Shown here: positions 1 through 6,820 of the stretch, piece after piece
Numbering within the stretch: the stretch's first letter is position 1
How the letters are laid out: every line of letters starts with the position of its first letter
IMG/VR virus record: IMGVR_UViG_3300048590_001245
Span: 1 to 27,934 of that record
Strand: one strand, 5' to 3'
Source: a virus
DNA: 27,934 nucleotides
Notes under the pieces: model-generated
What the model saw: the letters and a program-made list of their open reading frames with translations, nothing else
What the model was told of the DNA's origin: nothing
Databases searched by the model: none
Position numbers and translations under genes: made by a program

Positions 1-1087
1 ACTCGTAGTCAAACGTGACGTGGCCTTCGGTGATCTGGGACACGGTGTTCGCCTCGGGGTCTATCCAGCAGTGGCCGCCGAGGATGGCCTCCTGGGCCTT
101 GAGGTCGCGCAGGTAGTTGTTGATGCTCTCTGTGACCTGAGCGACGTAGCTTCTTGTGATGTTGCGGTCGACGGCCCAAAGGTGGCTCTGCAGGATCGCG
201 TCATCGATAAAATCCCTGAGGCGCCGCACGTTGATAAACTTGTGCCGGCTGTCCAGCGCGTCGGCCTCGTCGTAAAGGGTCCGGTTGCCCCACAGGCGAA
301 AGCCCTGCTCGTTCACAAAGGTGGCGATTTTGTTTTTGTTCAAAAGGTTGGCGCCGGACTCACCCGAGGAGGGATCGAGCGAAAACTCGACCGGATGGGT
401 AAGGCCGACGACCGACGAGCACAGCCGGTTGGACGGCGACACCCAAAACCCAAGCTCAGCGTCGGTCTTGGCGATCAAGGCGGCGGCGAGAACCGAGCCG
501 CCGACCACCCCGATCGGAGCGGCCAGCCGGACGTTGGGATAGACCGGATAGAGCCTTGAGCTGCGAAGACTCGCAAAGCTCCCGATCACCGCTTGCAGAT
601 CCCCGCTGTCTGGGCTCTCAAGGGGCGCCACAGCGCGCAGCCGCCCTGCCACGACGCTGAGAGCTGCCCTCACCGACTCGTCGGCGGAAAACTCGGGCGC
701 AATCACAATGCGCGGCTGGGCGCCAAGCGCTGCCTTGGCCTTGAGCAGGCCGTATACGCCTGTCAGCTCGCCTTGCGTGCCCGCCACCTGGGTAGCCAGA
801 GCGTCGGCCTCGCCAAGCCCGACTGTGACGACCACGCAAACGGCCTGCGTCTCCTCGTAGATTGCAGCAAGCGTCTTTGGCAGACTCCCTGGCGCATCGA
901 GTGCCCCGAAAAGCTCTCTGGCTTCCCTTGCTCCTCTGACGAGCATGGGCGTGTGGGCAGTCACTTTGTCTGACAGAGCCGACGTCCCAACGACCCCAAT
1001 GACCGACGTGGCGGGGGTTCTCACCCCGGGGGCCGTCCTGGTCGTGACCGGCACGACCTCGATTCCATGCCAAAAACCTTCAGCCAC
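1..1087 (-). CDS. Contractile tail sheath protein (P2 FI-like), 3' end outside window
   Basis: This is the sheath subunit that stacks around the tail tube and contracts during infection. I translated the minus strand from a GTG at 1087, which has a GGGGAGG ribosome site seven bases upstream. The frame stays open to position 1, giving about 362 residues and no stop, so the C-terminus lies off the left edge. The N-terminus reads AEGFWHGIEVVPVTTR, then TSVIGVVGTS, as in P2 FI-type sheaths. Later segments such as SRLYPVYPNV, FVNEQGFRLWGNRTL and RRLRDFIDDAI match the conserved sheath core. The start overlaps the stop of the upstream coiled-coil gene by 8 nt, and the sheath follows the tail-fibre gene as part of the same leftward operon. 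Family assignment is from remembered motifs. Confidence 0.88.
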   Translation of the reverse strand, partial: MAEGFWHGIEVVPVTTRTAPGVRTPATSVIGVVGTSALSDKVTAHTPMLVRGAREARELFGALDAPGSLPKTLAAIYEETQAVCVVVTVGLGEADALATQVAGTQGELTGVYGLLKAKAALGAQPRIVIAPEFSADESVRAALSVVAGRLRAVAPLESPDSGDLQAVIGSFASLRSSRLYPVYPNVRLAAPIGVVGGSVLAAALIAKTDAELGFWVSPSNRLCSSVVGLTHPVEFSLDPSSGESGANLLNKNKIATFVNEQGFRLWGNRTLYDEADALDSRHKFINVRRLRDFIDDAILQSHLWAVDRNITRSYVAQVTESINNYLRDLKAQEAILGGHCWIDPEANTVSQITEGHVTFDYE

Positions 1088-1232
1088 CTGGCGACCTCCC
1101 CTGTTCGAGTGCCGTGATCCTGGCTTCCTGCTCGGTGACTTTCGTCTGCAGGGCTCGCACCTCACTTGCCATCAGCTCTTGGAGCCTTCTCGTCTCGTCG
1201 ACCAGAAGCGCTATCTGCTCTTCGAGAGTCAC
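1080..1232 (-). CDS. Small coiled-coil phage protein (50 aa)
   Basis: A GTG at 1232, preceded by GGAG seven bases upstream, opens a 50-residue frame. It sits in the gap between the tail-fibre gene and the sheath gene and overlaps the sheath start. The sequence is a leucine/glutamate-rich heptad pattern (MTLEEQIALLVDETRRLQEL, then EVRALQTKVTEQEARITALE), so nearly the whole peptide should be a coiled coil, ending in a short SPGG tail. The tight spacing and ribosome site argue that it is translated. Its function is unknown. It could be a fibre chaperone or a small structural peptide of the tail, and no family is recognised. Confidence 0.55.
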   Translation of the reverse strand: MTLEEQIALLVDETRRLQELMASEVRALQTKVTEQEARITALEQGRSPGG

Positions 1233-1236
1233 GTCC

Positions 1237-2361
1237 CTACTCCATAAAGAAAACGGCAGGCTTTCGCGCCGAGCGAGAAAAAAGCGCCTGAGTGGCCTCG
1301 ACTATTTTTAGACCCCAAAGACCCTCCTTTAGGCCTGGAGAGGTAAGCTCTGCCTCGGAGAACTCAAACTCGACAAGCCCGCTGCCGAGATAAAGATACT
1401 TCTCGCTGTAGTCGGCTGTTTCGAGGCGAAAGCGCCGCTGAAAGTCGTTGAGATAGATCTCGAGCGTCAGCTCGCGCGGGAAAGAGGCGCCCGTGCGCAG
1501 AAGCCAGAAGTCTCTGAGCCCGACCTTGAGGCTGCCAGACGTCTTCTTGGTAAATTCGTACACGAGAGGCCCCCCCATATCGGGGACGGGAGTCGACACC
1601 TCGAGCTCGAGCTCCTGCAGAAGAGCTTGAGCCCCCGCCCCAGCAGGCCAGCCAAGAAGGGCTCCAAGCCGCTCCTTGTAGCGGGCAAGCTCACCTCGAG
1701 CCTCGGCCACTTGGGCCTCAAGCTCCGCTTTGACCCCCTGCAGAAGCCTCTCAGTCTCGGCCTTTTGGGCCTGAAACTCGGCCCGCAGAGCCGCCAGCGA
1801 GGCCTTGGCGACCTCCTTGAAGGTTAAAAACTCCCCTCGGGTGGCGGCCAGCTCTCGCATCAGCTCGAGCGTGTGCCGCTGGCCTTGCGTGAGAGACAGC
1901 GCCACCGCAGCAAGCTCCCGTGCCAAGGAGAGGTTGAGGCGCTCTCCGACCCCTTCGACTGCAATGAGAGAGTCCGGGATCTCTTCGAGAATGAGGTCGA
2001 TGCCAAAAAGCAGGTCTTCCGACGCTATCCGCTTGGCGAGAATCTCGCCTGCCCTAGAGAGCACGGCAAAGAGGATCGGTCCGTCCACCCCTTCGAGGCT
2101 TGCCACAATGCCCATCTCGCCGACGTCGTAGGCTTCTCTCCCAGAGCGAAACTCGGCTGTGAGGTGAACGCGGTTTCCAGAGACCCGGTTTGAGTCGGCA
2201 AGACTCGAAGCCTCGACCCTCTCCTTGAGCGCCTCCTCCGAGCCGTCTGGATCGTAGGAGGCCTTTCCCAGCTCAATGCCGACAAAGCGAAGCCTCTTGC
2301 CCCTGGCCTCGGCCTCGGCCAGGGCCTCGAGCCCGCGTCTTGTAATCCTAGGGCGCTCCAT
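1237..2361 (-). CDS. Tail fibre / tail-collar fibre protein (P2 gpH-like N-terminus)
   Basis: This is a receptor-binding or fibre-attachment protein of the phage tail. The N-terminus, MERPRITRRGLEALAEAEA with RFVGIELGKASYDPDGSEEAL and later YDVGEMGIVASLEGVDGPIL, follows the P2 gpH-type tail-collar pattern (IT..G...LA.A, a GxG-like turn, then E-GI....DG). A central alanine/glutamate-rich helical stretch at about residues 160-245 should form a coiled coil, followed by a C-terminal beta-rich domain. At 374 residues it is short for a gpH fibre, and no long distal repeats are present. The ATG at 2361 overlaps the stop of gpI (TGATG); a TTG one codon earlier is also possible. No VR-like sequence is seen in it, so it is not a second DGR target. 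Confidence 0.78.
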   Translation of the reverse strand: MERPRITRRGLEALAEAEARGKRLRFVGIELGKASYDPDGSEEALKERVEASSLADSNRVSGNRVHLTAEFRSGREAYDVGEMGIVASLEGVDGPILFAVLSRAGEILAKRIASEDLLFGIDLILEEIPDSLIAVEGVGERLNLSLARELAAVALSLTQGQRHTLELMRELAATRGEFLTFKEVAKASLAALRAEFQAQKAETERLLQGVKAELEAQVAEARGELARYKERLGALLGWPAGAGAQALLQELELEVSTPVPDMGGPLVYEFTKKTSGSLKVGLRDFWLLRTGASFPRELTLEIYLNDFQRRFRLETADYSEKYLYLGSGLVEFEFSEAELTSPGLKEGLWGLKIVEATQALFSRSARKPAVFFME

Positions 2362-2927
2362 CAACGCCCCACGACGGCGGCAAAACGCTTGATGCGAGTC
2401 AGGCGCGCAAACATCGCTGCCCCGACTGTGGCCTCGGCCTCAAACATGACGTCGAGGTCAAAGCGGGCTCTAAGCGGCTTTAGCGACTCGATGACGCGCA
2501 GGATGCGGCGTCTTTCGGCCTCGCCAAGGGGGCGGTTGTCCTTGTTGAAAAGGATGACCTTGAAGGTGTAGGGCTCCCTCGGCTCGGGGTGGTCCCACCA
2601 CTCGCGGATTCTAGCCCTGACGCCAAGGGTCTCCATGGCCAAGTCGATGGCAGCCAGGGTGCCGCGCAGCCTTTTGATCTTCTCAAAGCGAGAGATGATC
2701 TCACGGCGCCGCCTCGTCAGGTCGTCTTCGCTCTCCACCCCGACAAAGTCCTCGTCCCACAGCTCAACCCCCCTCTCCCAAGCCAGATACGGCAGAAAGG
2801 CCGGCGGGCAGGTGTCAGGGTCAAAAAGCGAGGCAAAGTCAAAGGAGAGGCCCTCGAGCCTCTGCCCTGCGACCTCCTCGAGCGTCCTCTCAAGCGGCGT
2901 CGAATTTTTCGGCAGAAGGCTTGTCAC
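2361..2927 (-). CDS. Tail protein I (baseplate component)
   Basis: This is the P2 gpI-type baseplate protein, 188 residues. It opens with LLPKNSTPLERTLEEVAGQR and continues DPDTCPPAFLPYLAWERGVELWDEDF, the hallmark of the family (an N-terminal helix, then P..LP.LAW......W). The later RRREIISRFEKIKRLRGT and MFEAEATVGAAMFARL segments also fit. The GTG start at 2927 overlaps the gpJ stop as GTGA, and the gene ends in overlap with the fibre gene. The order gpV, gpW, gpJ, gpI, fibre matches P2, which supports the call independently of motifs. Confidence 0.88.
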   Translation of the reverse strand: MTSLLPKNSTPLERTLEEVAGQRLEGLSFDFASLFDPDTCPPAFLPYLAWERGVELWDEDFVGVESEDDLTRRRREIISRFEKIKRLRGTLAAIDLAMETLGVRARIREWWDHPEPREPYTFKVILFNKDNRPLGEAERRRILRVIESLKPLRARFDLDVMFEAEATVGAAMFARLTRIKRFAAVVGR

Positions 2928-3787
2928 GAGGACATCTCCAGCTTGAGGCCGTCCTCGCCGTCCTCAAGAAGCGGCGCCTCAAAGGCCTCGCACAAGACGC
3001 CGCCCGTGGGCTCGAGCAGCTCGGCCGAGGTGACGTCGTTTTGGGCATGGAGCGCGGCGTAGAGGACAGACGGCTCGAGGCTTGCCCCCACCCGAAAGCG
3101 CGTCCTAAAAAGCTCTCTAAGCGATGCCTCGGCCTGCCCCTGCACCATCCGCCAGTCGGCACCGTAGGGAACCTTAAGACGCGCACGGAGGCGAAAGCGC
3201 CTCAGGCTTGCCTCCTCGACAGTCAGCTGATCGGTCAGCGCGCGCACGTAGGCCATCTTGTCGCGAAGCAGCGCCAGGTCGGCCGCGCGCACCGACTCTT
3301 CTGTCTTGGGGTCAAAAAGAACCCAAAGCTTGATCCGCGCCGGAGAAACCTCGGCGCAGTTGGCGTCGACGACATACCCACCCCCGGAAAGCCGAACGGC
3401 CTTGGCCTGAGCGATGTAGCCGACTTTTGACCCGGCAGCCGACAAGAGATCGTCCTCGTCCAAAAACCGCCCAAGGAGACTCTCGTCTGTCTCGCCAGCG
3501 GCCCTCGTCAAGCCGCGGCGTGCTGCGACGTGATCGAGGTTTGCCCCCCGGGCAAAGGCCGGCATGGTGGCACGCGCGGCCTCGTTCACACGGGCGCGCA
3601 GGAGCAGCTCGCGGTAAGCACACACCTCGAGCACCTTGACGGCGGGGTCTGACTCGAAAAGGTCGACGGCTTCGCCGTAGCGAGCGCGAAAGTCTTCGAG
3701 TAGCTGGCGCTTGATCGCCTCATAGCTCAAGGTCTCCACCACCTCGGGCGCCGGCAGGCGGCGAAGATCGATCACGCCAGCTTTCAC
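2924..3787 (-). CDS. Baseplate assembly protein J
   Basis: This is a baseplate wedge protein of the P2 gpJ / Mu gp47 family, 287 residues, close to the usual 280-300. Typical features are IDLRRLPAPEVVETLSYEA with the following helix, FESDPAVKVLEVCAYRELLLRARVNEAARA, and GANLDHVAARRGLTR, the signature of the family. It then has ETDESLLGRF and a VLFDPKTEESVRAADLALLRDKM stretch. It lies between gpW and gpI with 4-nt overlaps on both sides (GTGA at the start), so the three are probably translationally coupled. Nothing suggests truncation. Confidence 0.92.
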   Translation of the reverse strand: MKAGVIDLRRLPAPEVVETLSYEAIKRQLLEDFRARYGEAVDLFESDPAVKVLEVCAYRELLLRARVNEAARATMPAFARGANLDHVAARRGLTRAAGETDESLLGRFLDEDDLLSAAGSKVGYIAQAKAVRLSGGGYVVDANCAEVSPARIKLWVLFDPKTEESVRAADLALLRDKMAYVRALTDQLTVEEASLRRFRLRARLKVPYGADWRMVQGQAEASLRELFRTRFRVGASLEPSVLYAALHAQNDVTSAELLEPTGGVLCEAFEAPLLEDGEDGLKLEMSS

Positions 3788-4128
3788 CGCTCAAGCCTCA
3801 CGGCGAGCGAAAACGGCGTGTCTGTCACCTTGATGATGCCGTCAAGCAGGATGGAGACTGTCCCGTCTTCGACTTTTTTCTCGTCCTCTGGCCCATCGAG
3901 CACCTTGACGGCGCTGAGCCTCACGCGGGGCTCCCAGCGGGCTACGGCCTCGTGGACGGCCGTAAAGATCGACATCTTGTCGATGCCTCTCCCCAGCAGC
4001 TCAAAAAGCCTGGAGCCGTAGTCTCTCAGCATGACGCGCGAGCCCTTAGGCGTGGTGAGGATGTCTTCGAGGCTTTGGCGGACGTGCTCCTCGGGGGAGA
4101 GACTCTTTCCCGTGCGACGCGACATCAT
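3784..4128 (-). CDS. Baseplate protein W (gp25-like)
   Basis: This is a 114-residue baseplate wedge component of the P2 gpW / T4 gp25 family. The N-terminal half contains EHVRQSLEDILTTPKGSRVMLRDYGSRLFELL, which is the family motif (helix, then TP.GSR....YGS.L..L). The C-terminus continues with a WEPRVRLSAVKV strand. It starts at ATG 4128 (ATGATG, a second Met follows) and overlaps the stop of the small upstream gene, while its own stop overlaps the gpJ start. Length and position agree with P2-like tail clusters. Confidence 0.92.
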   Translation of the reverse strand: MMSRRTGKSLSPEEHVRQSLEDILTTPKGSRVMLRDYGSRLFELLGRGIDKMSIFTAVHEAVARWEPRVRLSAVKVLDGPEDEKKVEDGTVSILLDGIIKVTDTPFSLAVRLER

Positions 4129-4310
4129 CCAAACTTTCCCTTCCCACTGCCTGGGTCGACCTGGACCTCGTTTTTCTCGACGATGTAGGCGACCAGCTCG
4201 GCGAGCAGATCCGCCAACACGCCTCCCCTGGCCCCGTCGGCGTCGAGCTTGAAGCCAAGCTCTTTCATCTTGGCGAGTATCCTCTCTCTCACTTCGGCCT
4301 GGTCAAGCAT
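4125..4310 (-). CDS. Small phage tail-cluster protein (61 aa), function unknown
   Basis: A 61-residue protein lies between gpV and gpW. It starts with MLDQAEVRERILAKMKELGF and has a predicted helix LADLLAELVAYIVEKNEVQV. It overlaps gpV by 8 nt and gpW by 4 nt, so it is almost certainly part of the translated operon. Many Mu- and P2-like tail clusters have a small open frame at this point. I do not recognise a domain. There are no cysteines and no membrane segment, so a soluble helical linker or baseplate accessory protein is the simplest reading. Confidence 0.68.
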   Translation of the reverse strand: MLDQAEVRERILAKMKELGFKLDADGARGGVLADLLAELVAYIVEKNEVQVDPGSGKGKFG

Positions 4311-4860
4311 GCTTGGCCTTGCAGCGGGCAGAGCCCTGCGGGTGCGGCCCCCCGGTAAAGGCGCAGACCGCTTCGGTCGTCACGACGCCTGCGGCCGCGT
4401 CGGCGCCGCCGAGCGCCACGCTGTCGGCCTCGACGACGACCGCCTTGGCCTTTACGACGATGCTTACCCCGCCTTGGACCTCGAGCCTTGCCCCCTCGGG
4501 CAAAACAACCCGCATGGCTTTGGCCGCCTTGTCGTAGGACACGCTGGCGCCATCGCTATAGCTCAGGCGGTGGCCATCCTCCTTCGGCAAGCTGTCTTTT
4601 GTCATGACAGCCCCGAGGATGACCCCTTGAGCAAGGGAGCCCGACGGAAAAAGACAAAGAACCTGCTCTCCGACCTCAAGCGGCCAGTTCTCGCGGTCGC
4701 CCCGCCCGCGTCTTTTCAAGGTCGAAAGCGGCGGGGTCTCAAGCCCCCCTTCGATCCTGACCCTTGCCCTTGCCCCGAAGTCCTGGGTGGCCGTGACGAC
4801 GCCAAAGCTCACAAGGCTTGCAAGCTGGCGCCGCATCTCAGCTGCCTCAAACGCCTTCAC
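4303..4860 (-). CDS. Baseplate spike / assembly protein V (gpV-like)
   Basis: This is the central spike protein that punctures the cell envelope below the tail tube. It has 185 residues. An N-terminal OB-fold region runs LVSFGVVTATQDFGARARVRIEGG, then WPLEVGEQVLCLFPSGSLAQGVILGAV, typical of P2 gpV / gp45. Beyond residue 105 come short beta-helix-like repeats (LEVQGGVSIVVKAKAVVVEA). The C-terminus, CAFTGGPHPQGSARC, resembles the tips of spike proteins that bind a metal or a PAAR-like cap. Its GTG start overlaps the upstream stop as GTGA. Confidence 0.85.
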   Translation of the reverse strand: MKAFEAAEMRRQLASLVSFGVVTATQDFGARARVRIEGGLETPPLSTLKRRGRGDRENWPLEVGEQVLCLFPSGSLAQGVILGAVMTKDSLPKEDGHRLSYSDGASVSYDKAAKAMRVVLPEGARLEVQGGVSIVVKAKAVVVEADSVALGGADAAAGVVTTEAVCAFTGGPHPQGSARCKAKHA

Positions 4861-5513
4861 AGCTTGTCCTCCGTGAGCCTTGTCTTGCGCACGATGACGG
4901 GAGCGGGGGCTGTGCTTCTTCGCACGACGACCACCGGTGCTCTGCTAGCCCCCTGACGCGGCTTTGCCGGGGGAGGCGCAGGCTTTGGCGCCGGTTTGGC
5001 TGCCGGCTTGGGCGCTGGCTTGGGCGCTGCCTTAGCGGGCTTTTCCTTCGGCGGCGGCGGCGGCTTCTTGGGCTTTGGAATCTTGTGCTTTCCGCGAAAG
5101 CCGTGCTCGAAGTCGGAGCACTTCTTGAGCGACCTCTCGCGAATCTCAGGTGGCAGGTCCAAAAGCTTGGCCCTTAGCTTGTCAAAATGCCTCCAGGTCC
5201 AAAACTGCCAGCTCCTTCGAGCTTTGGCGGCGGCCTTGAAGGCCTCGCTTCTTGTGACAAACTCGTAGAGGTCGTCTTGGCCGCTGCAGACGTCAAGGCC
5301 AAGCTTGAGGATGGCCGAGCAAAACTGGACGGTCCAAAGGGGGGAGGCCTTAGCGGGCTCTTTGAGCTTTTTTTCAAGCAGCGGCCAGGCCCAATCGCCG
5401 ACGTAGCCGTCAAAAGCCATCTTGGAGAAGGGGTCAAAGGCCGTAAACGGCAGGTAGCCGAGCCTGGTGGCCTCTTCGGTGAAATCAAGCACCACGCGCT
5501 TTCTTTTGGTCAC
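4857..5513 (-). CDS. Unknown phage protein with proline/alanine/lysine-rich tail
   Basis: The most likely start is the GTG at 5513, which overlaps the stop of the upstream gene as GTGA and gives 218 residues. Longer in-frame starts would run into that gene. The first 125 residues form an unrecognised globular domain rich in aromatic residues (GYVGDWAWPLLEKKL, RSWQFWTWRHFDKLR) with three cysteines. After about residue 135 the protein becomes a low-complexity linker with PKPAPKPAAKPAPKPAPPPA repeats, and it ends in a basic segment with VVVVRR and VIVRKTR. The position just before gpV suggests a tail or baseplate protein. A linker like this often tethers an exposed domain, but no enzyme motif is visible. 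Confidence 0.72.
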   Translation of the reverse strand: MTKRKRVVLDFTEEATRLGYLPFTAFDPFSKMAFDGYVGDWAWPLLEKKLKEPAKASPLWTVQFCSAILKLGLDVCSGQDDLYEFVTRSEAFKAAAKARRSWQFWTWRHFDKLRAKLLDLPPEIRERSLKKCSDFEHGFRGKHKIPKPKKPPPPPKEKPAKAAPKPAPKPAAKPAPKPAPPPAKPRQGASRAPVVVVRRSTAPAPVIVRKTRLTEDKL

Positions 5514-5965
5514 GGCGGCACCTCTGCTGCCTCTGGGTACATGGCGAGAGTGTCCCAGTCGTTGACGCCAAGGCGCACCAGCTGCGCCCACTCGCAAGAC
5601 CACACCTCGTAGCCTGCGACGGCAAGGTCAAACCGAGAGTCGACGCAGCGAAGCACCCGAGCCTGCCGCGCGTAGTCGACAAATGTCTGGTTATGGACAG
5701 CAAGGGCGATCCTTGCTGCGACGTCGCGAGCTGTCACCTGCTGGCGGCCGCGGGCGGGCGGCAAGACGGCCAGAGCCTCCCAGCGCGTCTCAAAGTCCAT
5801 CTCGCCTGTCATCGGGTCGCCCTCGGGCTCAAAGTCGGTCATCTCAAAAAAGATGGCAGGCACCTTCTCGATCTTTTTGGTCTCGGGATAGGCATCGTAG
5901 ACGGGGATTTTCGGAAAAACCCGCCTAAGCTCGTCACCGACTTTCTGGTAGATCTCGCCAAACAT
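5510..5965 (-). CDS. Probable tail terminator / neck protein
   Basis: A 151-residue protein starting at ATG 5965. The opening MFGEIYQKVGDELRRVFP, the following VPAIFFEMTDFEPEGDP and the alternating strands and helices ending WAQLVRLGVNDWDTLA fit small tail-terminator or Mu gp37/P2-neck type proteins, which cap the tail and join it to the head. Identification is by size, fold-like pattern and position (between a minor-tail-Z-like gene and gpV), not by a strict motif. Its stop overlaps the next gene. Confidence 0.6.
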   Translation of the reverse strand: MFGEIYQKVGDELRRVFPKIPVYDAYPETKKIEKVPAIFFEMTDFEPEGDPMTGEMDFETRWEALAVLPPARGRQQVTARDVAARIALAVHNQTFVDYARQARVLRCVDSRFDLAVAGYEVWSCEWAQLVRLGVNDWDTLAMYPEAAEVPP

Positions 5966-5972
5966 CTCGTCT

Positions 5973-6476
5973 CTACCCGAGTAGGCCTCCGCGGTATTTG
6001 ACCTCGTGCAGGAGGTTTCTCAGAAACACCTCGCGCACGTCCACCTGGAGCGCCGCGGCAGCGGCGGCCCTGTGCAGCTCCACCTTCTGAGCAATAAGCG
6101 GATGGCGCGCTCTCGACCCCCTCCGGTAGACCTTTCTTTCCAGCCGTCCGAGCCGGCTGCGAGCGACAAAGGCCCCTTCGACAAACCTTCCCTGGCGAGT
6201 CGAAACCCCCGCCCGGCCTTGCCTGGCTCCTGCCAGGATCAAGGGCAGATCATGGGTGATCATCGAGAGCGTGGCTTTCATCCCTCTGCCTCTGGTCTTG
6301 ATCCTCTGGCGCACGGGCCTTAGCAGCACTCTCGCCTCGTCTGCCGTCTCATGTGCCAGCTCTCGTGCAAAAGTCCTCACCGTGCGCGAGAGAGCCCGCG
6401 CCATGGCCGCCTCGAGAGTCTTCTCAGACATCTGGACCGCTTCTGCGAGGCCTTCGATTTCCTTTTCGAGGCTCAA
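5973..6476 (-). CDS. Minor tail protein Z-like / tail completion protein
   Basis: A 167-residue basic, alanine- and arginine-rich protein. The N-terminal helix (SLEKEIEGLAEAVQMSEKTL) is followed by RALSRTVRTFARELAHETADEARVLLRPVRQRI, which matches the pattern of phage minor tail protein Z / gpS-like completion proteins that act at the head-tail junction. The C-terminal DVREVFLRNLLHEVKYR helix also fits. The start is TTG at 6476, overlapping the upstream stop as TTGA; this start type recurs in the operon. The exact family is inferred. Confidence 0.62.
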   Translation of the reverse strand: MSLEKEIEGLAEAVQMSEKTLEAAMARALSRTVRTFARELAHETADEARVLLRPVRQRIKTRGRGMKATLSMITHDLPLILAGARQGRAGVSTRQGRFVEGAFVARSRLGRLERKVYRRGSRARHPLIAQKVELHRAAAAAALQVDVREVFLRNLLHEVKYRGGLLG

Positions 6477-6820
6477 GCGAAGTCCTCTCCAAGCTCGGTG
6501 TCGAGCTCTTCGGCAAGATCAAGCTGACTCATCCCGGTCAGATCGTCGTGGCAGGCGGCCACCCGGTAGCGCCTGCCCTCAACGGCAAAGACATCCCCAG
6601 CCTCGGCCCCCGAAAGATCACTCGTCAGGCCGAGAAACTGGCTGTTCTCGGCCGAAACGCGCATCGAGCCGACGGCCTCGTCGAAGAATTTCACGTCAAA
6701 GACGCCTGTCACTTCTCTGCCGGAAAGCTTCCCGGTTTGAAACACCCCCCGGTGGACGAGGTCTGTTCCTCTAAAAAAAAAGGTAATGTCCCCCTCGCCG
6801 AAGGCATCTTTTGGTGTCAA
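6473..6820 (-). CDS. Probable head-tail connector protein
   Basis: The likely start is a TTG at 6820, overlapping the capsid gene stop as TTGA with a purine-rich AGGCGAGAG just upstream. This gives 115 residues beginning MTPKDAFGEGDITFFFRG. A longer frame extends into the capsid gene, but its N-terminal 60 residues are an arginine/histidine-rich shadow of that gene. The remainder is a beta-rich protein (GDVFAVEGRRYRVAACHDD) typical of lambda FII / head-tail attachment proteins. Position between capsid and tail-completion genes supports a connector role. Confidence 0.62.
   Translation of the reverse strand: MTPKDAFGEGDITFFFRGTDLVHRGVFQTGKLSGREVTGVFDVKFFDEAVGSMRVSAENSQFLGLTSDLSGAEAGDVFAVEGRRYRVAACHDDLTGMSQLDLAEELDTELGEDFA

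Noticed and set aside
618-1073. A 151-codon minus-strand frame within the tail sheath region
   Set aside because: It is arginine/glycine-rich and out of phase with the sheath frame, which matches known sheath motifs.
1237-2361. The phage tail fibre as a second DGR target
   Set aside because: Its C-terminus lacks the C-type-lectin motifs and shows no sequence matching TR.
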